DNA of 64,000 nucleotides from Paenibacillus pectinilyticus (GCF_001700435.1 NZ_LYPC01000025.1:100191-164190), one strand, 5' to 3'. Shown: positions 44,305-53,759, numbered from the stretch's first letter. Notes: generated by a model from the sequence alone, not told the origin. Program-made: numbers and translations.

Positions 44305-45192
44305 CTAGCGCGTTTTCACCTCGACATAACCTGTATCTGTGCGTGCTGTGATTTTTTTGCTGCCAGTGCCGATGGAGCCTTTAGCCGAATTATGACCTGT
44401 CTTTTCAACCGTCACGCCTGGGATTTGAAGGCTGGCGCTTCCTGTATCTGAGCTTAGATCAAAGCTGGTATCCGTAATAGAAGGGTCTACCTGAAGGCGA
44501 ATGCTGCCTGTGTCGGCTTGCAGTGAAACTGTATCACCAACATCACGAAGAGATGCCGTGATACCACCTGTATCGGTTTTGATTTTTATATTACCTTGCC
44601 CATCGTTTACGTGTACGCCGCCAGTGTCGGTTTGAAGTGTGAGTTGCTTGCCTTCATAATGGTCAATTGTGATACTACCCGTATCCGTCGTTGCGGTGAG
44701 CTTTTCAGCTTTCACATCTTTGAAGGTAATGCCTCCTGTATCTGTCGAAACCGTAACCGCCTTAAACAGCTTATCTGGGAGGCTAACTTCCGTACGCAGA
44801 CCGAAACGTTGACCGCTTAGTAAGCTTTTTAGCTGAGTAAGATCAAAGCCAAAATGGACGCGATTTTTATTGTTCTTGCACACATCGACTCGCCACACAT
44901 TAGATCCTTCTGTCGTTGCTTCGACGGTGCAGTTCTTCGCATCCTTGTCGAGGGAGGCACCTTTCAAATGCACGCTAATTTCATCGGAATCGCTTCGAAC
45001 GAACGTAACACCAGAAATATCATTTTCAATGATCAGGGTATCGATACTGGCGGCGGCAATCTTTTTCTCAATATCAATGTTCGCAGCGCCTGCGTCCAAA
45101 TCCAAGGATTGGAAGGAAACGGCAGCACCAATCAAGCCAACAGCAAGGCAGATAAAGCCAGTTACCAAGAAGAATTTCACTTTACGTTGCAT
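44305..45192 (-). CDS. DUF4097-family beta-repeat envelope protein
   Basis: A 295-residue protein with an N-terminal membrane segment (FFLVTGFICLAVGLIGAAV), then a repetitive beta-helix-like domain. The motif (S/T)DTG recurs about every 20 residues: STDTGGITF, TTDTGSITI, QTDTGGVHV, KTDTGGITA, ADTGSIRL, SDTGSASL and RTDTGYVEV. This is the DUF4097 pattern. AAGGGGG precedes the ATG. It lies 3 bases after a DUF1700 gene; this pair is a common Firmicute operon, often with a PadR regulator, which is absent here. Function is unknown, possibly envelope stress sensing. Confidence 0.88.
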   Translation of the reverse strand: MQRKVKFFLVTGFICLAVGLIGAAVSFQSLDLDAGAANIDIEKKIAAASIDTLIIENDISGVTFVRSDSDEISVHLKGASLDKDAKNCTVEATTEGSNVWRVDVCKNNKNRVHFGFDLTQLKSLLSGQRFGLRTEVSLPDKLFKAVTVSTDTGGITFKDVKAEKLTATTDTGSITIDHYEGKQLTLQTDTGGVHVNDGQGNIKIKTDTGGITASLRDVGDTVSLQADTGSIRLQVDPSITDTSFDLSSDTGSASLQIPGVTVEKTGHNSAKGSIGTGSKKITARTDTGYVEVKTR

Positions 45193-45195
45193 GGC

Positions 45196-46014
45196 TTAAA
45201 CCCCCTTAATCAGCTTGGCATTGAATTGGATGTACGCCCGGCTGAGTTTGAAAAACATTTTGAGCAACCACGAGCTAAGCGTCGTTATAATGATCCCTAA
45301 GCCGAAGCAGGCTAGCAGGGAAAAGGAGATGAACTGAAAGTCACTGCCCGTCGTTCCGGCTAGACTAGTAAGCACGCCAATAACAGGGGCGATCAGAAGC
45401 GCGAAGCCTGCTACGAAGAAGCCAATTAAAGCCGCGCAAATACCTAACCAAGGCCCGAGGACGAACAAGAGATTAAAGAAACCTAGCATAATGGAGATAA
45501 TAATCGCTTTAATTCCCGTGTCAGGCTTAGTGGGATAAGGGTTGGGATAGGGTGCGTTATACACAGGCGGGTAATTCGGGTTTGGCGCTTGCGTATAAGT
45601 TGGCGGTTCCCACGCGTCAGGAGCTGGTGCAGGAATCTTGGGCCCCATGGAGGGCTCAGGCTGCTTAACGTACGTGTTCACTGGCACTTCTTCTTCCGTA
45701 TCGACATGAAGATCACTAGCCGCACCCGTAGGTGGTTTTGAGTCTTCTTTCATTAGGTTTGGTGTGCTTTTAAAAGCTTTCTCTTGCACGGGAGGTGCAG
45801 GTGGTACAGGTGGTGCGGAGGGAGTTTCTTTCTGTGCATCCCAGTTCGGTACCCGCGGGTAGCCAAGAGAGAGGGCAACCTCGTCTTCATGCTTCCCATT
45901 TTCAACGGCTTTTTGAAATAATTCTTCGTAAACTTTTAGTATATTTTGGCGTTCCTTTTCAGGAAGTCCGCGCAGGCGATAGTTTAATTCGTTGAAATAA
46001 TCCGCTTTACTCAT
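45196..46014 (-). CDS. DUF1700-family membrane protein
   Basis: A 272-residue protein. The N-terminal cytoplasmic domain MSKADYFNELNYRLRGLPEKERQ matches DUF1700 (YoaS-like). A long Pro-rich linker (residues about 70-155) follows, then hydrophobic segments near 160-250 forming three to four membrane helices. GGAGG precedes the ATG by 7 bases. It is coupled to the DUF4097 gene downstream. Partners of this kind are thought to regulate membrane processes, but no function is established. Confidence 0.85.
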   Translation of the reverse strand: MSKADYFNELNYRLRGLPEKERQNILKVYEELFQKAVENGKHEDEVALSLGYPRVPNWDAQKETPSAPPVPPAPPVQEKAFKSTPNLMKEDSKPPTGAASDLHVDTEEEVPVNTYVKQPEPSMGPKIPAPAPDAWEPPTYTQAPNPNYPPVYNAPYPNPYPTKPDTGIKAIIISIMLGFFNLLFVLGPWLGICAALIGFFVAGFALLIAPVIGVLTSLAGTTGSDFQFISFSLLACFGLGIIITTLSSWLLKMFFKLSRAYIQFNAKLIKGV

Positions 46015-46059
46015 CGTTGTGCCTCCTTCATTGCTCTTTTGATAGTCTTATCATAAAAG

Positions 46060-46098
46060 AAAAAAGTCATAATGACGTAGTAACTACAGTCACATGAC
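46060..46098 (-). terminator. Terminator after the VanW-family gene
   Basis: Read on the minus strand, GTCAT-TGAC-GTAG and CTAC-GTCA-ATGAC arms form a nearly continuous stem with a TTA loop, followed by six T. Confidence 0.7.
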
Positions 46099-46127
46099 CT
46101 TCACTTTTTCATCACATTTATCAGGTA

Positions 46128-47558
46128 TCATTGGGCAGCTAGTGTACTCACGCCATCTTCGACCATGGGCTGCTTTGGTGCAGGAGCAGGAGATTTGATA
46201 TCGCTGCGGTTGGCGGCAATGACGGTAGGCACCGGCGAATATTGGTCCTTGGAGATTAATTCTCGGCTGACGATGATCCCGTTCTCTCGTTTCGTTCTAT
46301 AGGTTTCGACTTTATACCCAACCTTGCCCTTGCTGATCGGGCGCTCTGTGCCTAGGCGCAGGCTTGGATTGTTCACATAGGTAACAGGTGGTTGAATAGT
46401 TTCCACAATGTTGGAGTTCACATCATAGGTAATGGCAGGGGTCTGATGCCCAAAAAGCTTCACCGTCACTGCAGAATCCGTTGTGATCGTCTGAATCCAC
46501 ACATAGCTTCCTGTTGTATTACGGAATTTGAAGTTAATGTAGCCGTTCGCGAAAGTCGCATCCTGTCCGAGCGGCACATAACTCACAGGAAGCGAGTGAT
46601 TCCGCCGTTCGACAATTTCCAGACCGCTGCGCAGGACAGCGTTATACAGCGTCGTAGACACTTGGCAGATGCCGCCGCCGATCCCGGGAACGAGGGTGCC
46701 ATTTAGAATAACAGGTGCTTCCTTATAGCCGAACTTGGCTTCGGTTTGCTCGATGATTTTACTGTAATCGAAAGTGTCACCTGGTGCCATTAAATAGTCT
46801 TGAATGGTGGAAGCCGTTACGCGTATATTGTGAACCCGTCCTTCCCCAGATGAAGGGAACGAGGTCGTAAATTCAGAAATTTTGCCATCGATGCCTTGCT
46901 GCTTCAAGGTTGCCATTGTAACAGTCGGACTCTGCTCGAACACAGGTAGGGACAAATGAATAGGCGCGGCATGTGTGAGGGTACCCAGTGTAGGCGCGAC
47001 ACCTTGCAGTTGCTCCTGCAGATGCACGGTATCAATCCGTAAGGCATTCTTCTCGGGTTCGTAGGTGACCTGATCCTGTTTAAGGAGTCGCTTCGCGGCA
47101 ACGGGTTGTTTCGCGTAGAGATCGTTCCAGGTTGTTTTTACCGTGGCCGTTAACTTGTTCGGGTCTACGGAAACGTTCAATGGAATATGAGCATTGCGAA
47201 GCTCCCAGCGTGCTTTTATCCGCTCGAAGGGGGAGCCACTAGTCAGCGGTGCAAGTGATTGGTTGAGAGCATCCTTGTCATAACGAACACCTAGCTGCCC
47301 CAAGGGTAGCTGTTTGTTTGGAATTTCAGCATAGGAGGTTTGCATCAGAATGGGAAAAGCAGAGAGCTGCTGCAACCGTTGCTCCAATTCGGTCTGAAAT
47401 GTGGCATAGGACATGCCGCCGACTCGCCAACCCCCAATGGTCACATTAGGCGAAAAAGTGGTCTGCATCCCGTACATATAGAGGGCAATACCGCACGTGC
47501 CCAACAGGCCGAGTACGACCGAAGATGAGAGGATTAGGTTCTTGAATGGGCGTGTCAT
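46128..47558 (-). CDS. VanW-family envelope protein
   Basis: A 476-residue protein anchored by an N-terminal membrane helix (LILSSSVVLGLLGTCGIALYM). Residues about 40-250 resemble the peptidoglycan-binding YoaR-like repeats. The VanW domain follows (GDTFDYSKIIEQTEAKFGYKEA-like, then GGGICQVSTTLYNAVLRSGLEIVERRNHS). The C-terminal 70 residues look like a G5-type module. The start is ATG at 47558, 9 bases after AAAGGAG; extension to 47813 would run into the divergent ftsE region and is rejected. VanW proteins are linked to cell-wall processes; the reaction is unknown. Confidence 0.88.
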   Translation of the reverse strand: MTRPFKNLILSSSVVLGLLGTCGIALYMYGMQTTFSPNVTIGGWRVGGMSYATFQTELEQRLQQLSAFPILMQTSYAEIPNKQLPLGQLGVRYDKDALNQSLAPLTSGSPFERIKARWELRNAHIPLNVSVDPNKLTATVKTTWNDLYAKQPVAAKRLLKQDQVTYEPEKNALRIDTVHLQEQLQGVAPTLGTLTHAAPIHLSLPVFEQSPTVTMATLKQQGIDGKISEFTTSFPSSGEGRVHNIRVTASTIQDYLMAPGDTFDYSKIIEQTEAKFGYKEAPVILNGTLVPGIGGGICQVSTTLYNAVLRSGLEIVERRNHSLPVSYVPLGQDATFANGYINFKFRNTTGSYVWIQTITTDSAVTVKLFGHQTPAITYDVNSNIVETIQPPVTYVNNPSLRLGTERPISKGKVGYKVETYRTKRENGIIVSRELISKDQYSPVPTVIAANRSDIKSPAPAPKQPMVEDGVSTLAAQ

Positions 47559-47669
47559 GAACAGCCACTCCTTTACATACGAATGAGATACGGCCTGTCT
47601 CCTTATATGTATCAAGTTCCCTGCCAATTTAGTACATAATCCTTTTTCGGCTAAAAAATGTACGAACCA

Positions 47670-47678
47670 TGGTATAAT
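47670..47678 (+). promoter_or_regulatory. Probable extended -10 promoter for ftsE-ftsX
   Basis: TGGTATAAT is a perfect extended -10 element about 98 bases before ftsE in the divergent region with the VanW gene. The -35 match is poor, as allowed for extended -10 promoters. Confidence 0.5.
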
Positions 47679-47775
47679 GACGGTATTCTCCACGATTTTC
47701 AAAGAGGATTTAGCAGGAATTTCACCTTTTGTGTCGAATGGATATAGGCTATCTATATAATTAGGATGTGATATT

Positions 47776-48462
47776 GTGATCGAAATGCAGGACGTATGGA
47801 AAACATACGCCAACGGAACGCATGCATTAAGAGGAATTAATGTAAAAGTGGACCGTAATGAATTTGTCTATGTTGTTGGACCTTCCGGCGCAGGGAAATC
47901 TACTTTCATGAAGTTGATGTATAGAGAAGAACGACCAACCAAAGGTCAGATTTTCGTAAATGGTTTCAATTTAGAAAAGCTCAAACAACGTAAAATTCCC
48001 TACGTGCGTCGAAATATCGGTGTTATTTTCCAAGATTATCGTTTACTTCCGAAATTAACTATTTTTGAAAATATCGCATTTGCTATGGAAGTTATTGAAG
48101 CTCCGAAGAAGCAAATCAAGAAACGGACCATGGAAGTGCTCGAGCTCGTTAAGCTAAAAGATAAGGCTAACTCACTCCCGTCGCAGTTATCCGGGGGCGA
48201 ACAGCAGCGCGTTGCTATTGCCCGGGCAATAATCAACAACCCATCCGTCATTATCGCCGATGAACCGACAGGAAATTTGGATCCGGAAACATCATGGGGA
48301 ATTATGAAATTGATGGAGGAAATTAATTTCCGCGGTACGACCATTGTCATGGCTACGCATAACAAAGAAATCGTAAATACGATGCGTAAGCGCGTTATTG
48401 CGATTGAGAACGGCCTTATTGCTCGCGATCAATTACGGGGGGAATATGGCTATGAAGATTAG
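47776..48462 (+). CDS. ftsE: Cell-division ABC ATPase FtsE
   Basis: The 228-residue ATPase of the FtsEX complex. It has Walker A GPSGAGKSTFMKL near residue 35, signature LSGGEQQRVAIARA near 138, Walker B VIIADEPTGNLDP, and the H-loop ATHNKEI. It starts at GTG 47776. Its 3' end overlaps ftsX by 11 bases. FtsEX transmits ATP hydrolysis across the membrane to activate wall hydrolases, controlling sporulation entry or elongation in Bacilli. Confidence 0.96.
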   Translation: MIEMQDVWKTYANGTHALRGINVKVDRNEFVYVVGPSGAGKSTFMKLMYREERPTKGQIFVNGFNLEKLKQRKIPYVRRNIGVIFQDYRLLPKLTIFENIAFAMEVIEAPKKQIKKRTMEVLELVKLKDKANSLPSQLSGGEQQRVAIARAIINNPSVIIADEPTGNLDPETSWGIMKLMEEINFRGTTIVMATHNKEIVNTMRKRVIAIENGLIARDQLRGEYGYED

Positions 48463-49369
48463 CACAGTTACACGGCATTTGCGTGAAGGTCTGAAAAATG
48501 TCGTGCGCAATGGCTGGATGACGTTCGCGTCGATTAGCTCCATCGCTATCTCCTTGTTTATTCTCGGTCTTTTCGTCCTTATTACATTAAATGTCAATGA
48601 TGTGGCTACTCAAATTGAACAGCAAGTCGAGATCAACGTGTACCTTGAGGTAAATACCGTACAGGACCAAATCGACCAGTTACAAACGCAGATACAAGCG
48701 ATCCCTGAGGTCAAAACGATTAAATTCGTTTCGAAGGCCGACGGTCTAGTCTACTTACGTCAGAAGCTTGGCGATAGCGGAAAGGCGCTCTTAGATGGAT
48801 TTGAAGGCGATAACAATCCTCTGAACGATGCGTTTACGGTTGAAGTAGACGATCCGCGGAATGTAGCGATTGTAGCTGATCAGATCTCAGCGTTAAATGT
48901 GGGCAAGGATCCTAAGCCGATTTACAAAGTGAATTATGGTAAGGGAACAGTTGAAGCCCTGTTTAAAGTGACGAAGATTGCTCGCTGGATCGGCATTGGC
49001 ATTGTTGTTTTGCTGTCTTTTACAGCGGTATTCCTTATTGCGAATACGATCAAGATTACAATTTTAGCTAGAAAACGTGAAATTTCAATTATGAAGCTCG
49101 TCGGAGCGACGAATTCTTTCATCCGTTGGCCATTCTTCATTGAAGGTGCGCTGCTCGGATTTATTGGCTCGGCTGTCCCAACAGCGATTATTCTTGCGGG
49201 CTATTGGAAATTGCTCCATATCAGCTCGTTAAACTTGAATTTGATGATGATTCAGCTTACGCCGTTCGAACATATTGCCCCAACGATGACGGTTCTCCTT
49301 ATCGGCTTGGGCATTGTAATAGGGGTATGGGGTTCCCTCATTTCGGTAAGGAAATTCCTTCGCGTATAG
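48452..49369 (+). CDS. ftsX: Cell-division membrane protein FtsX
   Basis: A 305-residue permease-like subunit with four membrane helices. The first (about residues 22-45, FASISSIAISLFILGLFVLI) is followed by an extracellular domain with coiled regions (VEINVYLEVNTVQDQIDQLQ) and then three C-terminal helices. The cytoplasmic loop AKKREISIMKLVGATNSFIRWPFFIEG-like segment is characteristic. ATG 48452 is favoured because GGGGGGAA is about 8 bases upstream. It works with FtsE and extracellular hydrolase regulators such as the M23 protein encoded next. Confidence 0.96.
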   Translation: MKISTVTRHLREGLKNVVRNGWMTFASISSIAISLFILGLFVLITLNVNDVATQIEQQVEINVYLEVNTVQDQIDQLQTQIQAIPEVKTIKFVSKADGLVYLRQKLGDSGKALLDGFEGDNNPLNDAFTVEVDDPRNVAIVADQISALNVGKDPKPIYKVNYGKGTVEALFKVTKIARWIGIGIVVLLSFTAVFLIANTIKITILARKREISIMKLVGATNSFIRWPFFIEGALLGFIGSAVPTAIILAGYWKLLHISSLNLNLMMIQLTPFEHIAPTMTVLLIGLGIVIGVWGSLISVRKFLRV

Positions 49370-49554
49370 AGGAAACTTGTATAACCAGCTTAGATATGAA
49401 GTGAATGAAACTGGGGCAGAGTGTTCCTATGCCTCGTTTTCATCTTCTTTTTATTTTTTCATTTTCAAAGATTCATAGATTTATAGACATAGAACGTAAT
49501 AGATTCAAACCATACATGGGGGCATCATCAGTTGAAGATGGGGAGGCTACATGC

Positions 49555-50748
49555 TTGAAGAAGAAGATTCTACCAGTAGTGTTGACACTCGGAATGGCGA
49601 TGGCGCTTACTGTGCCTAATGCAGCGAGCTACGCGGCGTCGGCAACGGACAAGATCGATCAGCAGTTGACGCAGCTTAAGAAACAAAAGGCAGAAGCGCA
49701 GCAGAAGGCGAATAATGCTCAGAACCAGATCACGAAGGTGCAATCTGAGAAGGATCAGACGACCAAAGACATGAATTCTCTTGTTAATCAGGTCAATGAA
49801 GCTAGTAAAAAGCTAACGCAGCTCAACGAGCAAATTGACCAAGTGTCCGATAATTTGGAAGCGAATGCGAAGCAATTGGATGAAGCTGCCGCACGCGTGG
49901 ATAGTCGCGACAATATGTTGAAATCACGTGTTCGCTTGATGTATATGAATGGATTTGTGTCCTACATGGACGTGGTGCTGAGCGCAACAAGCTTCTCCGA
50001 TTTTTTAAATCGGATTGAAGCTTTGAAATCGATCGTGAATCAAGATAAAGAGATACTAGAGTCGAATAAAAAAGATAAAGAAATGGTTACGCAGAAGAAG
50101 GCCGAAACAGAGAAGCAGCTTGATAGTGTGAAGGCGCTTTATGCGGAAGCGGATGCACTAAGGGATGATCTGCAAGCGAAGGAAAAGGCGAAGGAAGTGA
50201 AGATTGCTTCACTGGCCAAGCAGGAGAGAGAGCTTGAAGACATTTCGGAAGAGAGCGATAAGCAGATTACGATGCTCGCGAAGCAAGAAGCGGATTTGCA
50301 AGCGAAGAAGCGGGCGGCGAGCAATACGAAGTCACCGTTTACGTACGCAGGCGGTAAGCTCGGCTATCCGTTGACGGTGCAAGCGCCGATCACGTCGGAT
50401 TTTGTTTTCCGGATTAACCCTGTCACGGGCAAACCAGAGAACCATAAAGGTATCGACTTAGGTGCTCCCAAAGGAACACCGATTCTAGCGGCGGAGAATG
50501 GCTCCGTCATCTATGCGTCCTGGATGAATGGCTACGGGAACTGCGTCATTATTGACCATGGAAATGGGCTTTGGACGCTGTACGGCCATATCATGAATGA
50601 CGGGATCTATGTCAAAGTCGGTGATGTCGTGAAACGCGGTGATAAAATCGCCGGCGTAGGCTCGACAGGTCAGGCAACCGGCAATCACTTGCATTTTGAA
50701 GTCAGGAAAAATGAAGTGCCTACCGATCCTAAACCGTTCTTGCGATAG
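49555..50748 (+). CDS. EnvC-like coiled-coil M23 peptidase
   Basis: A 397-residue exported murein hydrolase or hydrolase activator. It starts at TTG 49555, 8 bases after GGGGAGG, giving a good signal peptide (KKKILPVVLTLGMAMALTVP, cleavage near SYAASA). A coiled coil covers about residues 35-265. The LytM/M23 domain covers the last 115 residues with the zinc ligands H and D in HKGIDLGAPKG and HLHFEVRKN, so catalysis looks intact. Proximity to ftsEX mirrors PcsB/EnvC/CwlO systems, in which FtsEX controls such proteins. An upstream in-frame start at 49405 is rejected. Confidence 0.9.
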   Translation: MKKKILPVVLTLGMAMALTVPNAASYAASATDKIDQQLTQLKKQKAEAQQKANNAQNQITKVQSEKDQTTKDMNSLVNQVNEASKKLTQLNEQIDQVSDNLEANAKQLDEAAARVDSRDNMLKSRVRLMYMNGFVSYMDVVLSATSFSDFLNRIEALKSIVNQDKEILESNKKDKEMVTQKKAETEKQLDSVKALYAEADALRDDLQAKEKAKEVKIASLAKQERELEDISEESDKQITMLAKQEADLQAKKRAASNTKSPFTYAGGKLGYPLTVQAPITSDFVFRINPVTGKPENHKGIDLGAPKGTPILAAENGSVIYASWMNGYGNCVIIDHGNGLWTLYGHIMNDGIYVKVGDVVKRGDKIAGVGSTGQATGNHLHFEVRKNEVPTDPKPFLR

Positions 50749-50840
50749 GACAACTTAGTAATAAAAGAGGAAGGGCTTGTCATATACTATAAGCAGGCCG
50801 ACTCAAATTAGGTTTTAGGAAAAAGGTGGTGTAACACGCT

Positions 50841-52304
50841 TTGCAATTTAAAGGTCGTACGGTCATTGTATTCGTTTTGTTAGCCATGTTCGCGAGTAGT
50901 ATTGTTACGCTCACGCTGGTTGATCCATCCTTCACATGGGGGCGCAAGGAGCAGACCTCGGGTACTTCGGCAACGTCAGTATCTGCTACATCTGGGCTTT
51001 CTAGCAAGGATTTGAGCAAAATCGCGACAACGTTTCAACTTATTGAGAGTAAGTATTTGAAACAGCCTGATCATGATCAACTGGTGAACGGTGCGATTAA
51101 CGGGATGTTGGAATCGTTAGAAGATCCGTTCTCCGTATATATGGATCAAAAAGAAGCGAAGCAGTTCGATGAAAGCATTTCATCCTCTTTTCAAGGGATT
51201 GGTGCCGAGGTTTCGCTTGAGGATGGCAAATTCATCATTGTTTCTCCGATTAAAGGCTCACCAGCTGAGAAAGCGGGCATTCAATCCAAAGATGTCGTCG
51301 TTTCTGTTAACGGAGACAAATTGGACGGGCTCACGCTGAATCAAGCGGTGATGAAGATCCGCGGTCCGAAGGGTACGCAAGCGAAGCTGGATTTACTGCG
51401 CCAAGGCACAGGTGATCCGGTGCAAGTGATCGTTGTCAGAGATAATATCGATGTAGAAACGGTCTATGGCGAGATGCTGCAGGATCAAATTGGTAAAATT
51501 GAGATTCGTCAATTCTCTTCGAATACGGCTGTCCGCTTTGCGGAAGAGTTGAAAAACCTGGAGGCCAAAGGGATGAAGGGACTTGTCATCGACGTACGTA
51601 ATGATCCGGGCGGTCTGCTGAATGTCGTTGTCGATATCGTCAATCCGTTCGTGAAGAGCGGGACACCAATCGTTCAAGTTGAGAATCGCGACGGGAAGCG
51701 GGAGCCGACACCTTCGACAGGGAAAGGCAAGAACTATCCAGTCACGGTGCTGATTAATAAAGGAAGCGCGAGTGCCTCTGAGATTTTGGCAGGTGCGTTC
51801 CAAGAGGCTGTAGGCAGTAAAATTGTTGGGGAAACATCCTATGGCAAAGGGACGGTTCAAGTCACGTTCGAGAAAGAAATGGGCGATGGCAGCAACATTA
51901 AGATGACGGTGTACAAATGGCTGACGCCAAATGGCAACTGGATTCATAAAAAAGGGATTACGCCAGATATTGCTGTCGAGCAGCCTGCGTACTTCAAAGC
52001 TGCGCCGCTGACGAAGAAAGATGTATTGAAACAAGACACGACTAGTGATGATGTGAAGAACTTGCAACTGATGCTGACTGGACTTGGCTTCAATACAGAG
52101 CGTACAGATGGATACTTCAGTGATAAAACGACATTAGCCGTCAAGGCGTTCCAACGGACGAACGATCTTCCGGTGACAGGCGATGTGGATACGGATACGG
52201 CGGCCAAAATCGAAAAAGCGATTTTAACGCAAATTCGTGATCCGAAGAATGACTCCCAACTGAAAGCAGCTGTGTATCAAATTCAGAAGCAACTTGGGAA
52301 ATAA
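50841..52304 (+). CDS. ctpB: C-terminal processing peptidase (S41), CtpB-like
   Basis: A 487-residue membrane-anchored protease. It starts at TTG 50841 after AAAGGTGGTG. An N-terminal signal/anchor is followed by an N-terminal helical part, a PDZ domain (about 115-190, with GIGAEVSLEDGKFIIVSPI), and the S41 core. The catalytic Ser lies in NKGSASASEILAGAF and the Lys in GETSYGKGTVQ. A C-terminal peptidoglycan-binding domain (TSDDVKNLQLMLTGLGF) occupies the last 75 residues. CtpB cleaves SpoIVFA to fire pro-sigma-K processing in B. subtilis, where yvjB also lies by ftsEX and minJ. Confidence 0.92.
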   Translation: MQFKGRTVIVFVLLAMFASSIVTLTLVDPSFTWGRKEQTSGTSATSVSATSGLSSKDLSKIATTFQLIESKYLKQPDHDQLVNGAINGMLESLEDPFSVYMDQKEAKQFDESISSSFQGIGAEVSLEDGKFIIVSPIKGSPAEKAGIQSKDVVVSVNGDKLDGLTLNQAVMKIRGPKGTQAKLDLLRQGTGDPVQVIVVRDNIDVETVYGEMLQDQIGKIEIRQFSSNTAVRFAEELKNLEAKGMKGLVIDVRNDPGGLLNVVVDIVNPFVKSGTPIVQVENRDGKREPTPSTGKGKNYPVTVLINKGSASASEILAGAFQEAVGSKIVGETSYGKGTVQVTFEKEMGDGSNIKMTVYKWLTPNGNWIHKKGITPDIAVEQPAYFKAAPLTKKDVLKQDTTSDDVKNLQLMLTGLGFNTERTDGYFSDKTTLAVKAFQRTNDLPVTGDVDTDTAAKIEKAILTQIRDPKNDSQLKAAVYQIQKQLGK

Positions 52305-52369
52305 CGACCGTAAGTTAATGGAAATTGTGCGGGAGCGGCAGGAAATAAGCTTCCGCAGTCGAAATAGTG

Positions 52370-52407
52370 TAGGAAGGTTGCTTAGGCGGCCTTCCTATTT
52401 CTATTTC
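52370..52407 (+). terminator. Terminator after ctpB
   Basis: Perfect 8-bp stem TAGGAAGG/CCTTCCTA with a 12-base loop, followed by TTTCTATTT. Moderate, and it lies just before the next start, so some readthrough is possible. Confidence 0.55.
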
Positions 52408-52424
52408 AAGGAGCCTAGATTCGT

Positions 52425-53708
52425 ATGGATGTGTGGTTTCAATTTTTGGACAGAGGGCTGTTAGCTGTGGGACAGCTGTTTACGAATCCTTTCTACTATA
52501 TAGGTGTTTTGTTTATCGTGTTGCATTACAGGAAGCAGATCCAAATGGAACGGAAGTTATTTCATACGCGGCTGCATTCGTTGTTGAGTGAAACCTGGCG
52601 TGTCGTGCTTTGGGGATGGGTAGGCGGATTGGGAGCTTCTGTGCTGCTCCTGTTCGTGGGTGTTACGTTACAAGCGGATGTTGTGATGATCTTGTGGGTC
52701 GTGACGATTATTCTCATGATATTGCGTATTCGGTTTTTATGTTTGGCTTATGCGGTAGGCATTCTAGGGATTGCGCAAGTGATACTTGCTTGGCTGCCAA
52801 ACGATGCAAGCCTGCGGGAGTCCTATAGCATTATCAACACCATAGCAACTGCGGATATCCCATCGCTCCTTGTTATTGTTGCAGTGCTGCATCTCTTGGA
52901 AGGCGTGTTGGTTGGATTCCAAGGAGCTCGCATGGCTACGCCATTATTCCTTGAGGGGAAGCGCGGCCAAATGATTGGCGGGCAGCAACTGCAAGGCTTT
53001 TGGCCTGTTCCGTTGTTCCTATTAGTGCCGATGTCGGGTGGCAGTGATCTGGGTTTACCGTGGCAAACCTTGTTCAACACCGATTTCACGGCAGGCTGGA
53101 CGCTGCTAGCGTTCCCGGCGATGATCGGTTTCACGGAGCTGACGATGTCTAAGCTGCCGAAGAAGCAAGCGCGCTTCAGTGCTAATTTGCTTTACGAGTA
53201 CGGACTGATCTTGTTGGGGGCAGCGGTCGCTACCCACTACTGGACGCCGCTTGTGCTCCTAGGGGCGCTTCTAAGCATTGTTTTGCATGAAGGACTGCTA
53301 TATTACAATCAATGGGTAGAATCGAAGATGACGCCCTTCTACATCCACTCAGATCGTGGGCTTATGGTGCTTTCGGTTGTGCCGAACAGCCCTGCTCAGG
53401 AGCTAGGTATTGGCATTGGTGAGATCATTCATAAAGTGAACGGGCATAAAATCAAGACGAAGACCGATTTGCATGCTGCGATGGGACTCAATTCCGCCTT
53501 CTGCCGCTTGGAAATTCTGAACGACCAGGGTGAAGTCCGCTTCTTGAAGCGTGGGATTTTCGCAGGCGATCACCATCAGTTAGGTATTCTGTTGGCACCG
53601 GATCAAGATGTGCTGTATTTCTTGGAGCGGCGGCAGCTCCATCTGTTCAGCTATTTGCGAAGCAAATTAACGGGCTTGCTGCCGAATAATTCGACGAAAT
53701 CATTATGA
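52425..53708 (+). CDS. minJ: Polytopic PDZ membrane protein, MinJ-like
   Basis: A 427-residue protein with about eight membrane segments in the first 290 residues (VVLWGWVGGLGASVLLLFVG, VDVVMILWVVTIILMILRI-like and others) and a cytoplasmic PDZ domain near 300-375 (LMVLSVVPNSPAQELGIGIG, IIHKVNGHKIKTKTDLHAAM). This plan and the position directly after ctpB match B. subtilis MinJ (YvjD), which links DivIVA to MinD at poles and septa. Neither divIVA nor minCD is in the window. Orthology rests on topology and synteny, so the name is given with moderate confidence. Confidence 0.65.
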   Translation: MDVWFQFLDRGLLAVGQLFTNPFYYIGVLFIVLHYRKQIQMERKLFHTRLHSLLSETWRVVLWGWVGGLGASVLLLFVGVTLQADVVMILWVVTIILMILRIRFLCLAYAVGILGIAQVILAWLPNDASLRESYSIINTIATADIPSLLVIVAVLHLLEGVLVGFQGARMATPLFLEGKRGQMIGGQQLQGFWPVPLFLLVPMSGGSDLGLPWQTLFNTDFTAGWTLLAFPAMIGFTELTMSKLPKKQARFSANLLYEYGLILLGAAVATHYWTPLVLLGALLSIVLHEGLLYYNQWVESKMTPFYIHSDRGLMVLSVVPNSPAQELGIGIGEIIHKVNGHKIKTKTDLHAAMGLNSAFCRLEILNDQGEVRFLKRGIFAGDHHQLGILLAPDQDVLYFLERRQLHLFSYLRSKLTGLLPNNSTKSL

Positions 53709-53712
53709 GATA

Positions 53713-53759
53713 AGGGTTGTCCCCAATGTAGAGGCATCTACGGGGGATGGCCCTTTTTT
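53713..53759 (+). terminator. Terminator after the MinJ-like gene
   Basis: GGGTTGTCCCC and GGGGGATGGCCC form an imperfect stem with an inner GTAGA/TCTAC pair, followed by six T. Confidence 0.8.

Noticed and set aside
47559-47813. N-terminal extension of the VanW-family protein
   Set aside because: ATG 47558 has a good AAAGGAG and begins a normal signal-anchor; the extension lacks a ribosome site and overlaps the ftsE promoter and start.
51393-52067. Minus-strand open frame opposite ctpB (224 codons)
   Set aside because: Shadow of a confirmed S41 peptidase gene; no start signal.
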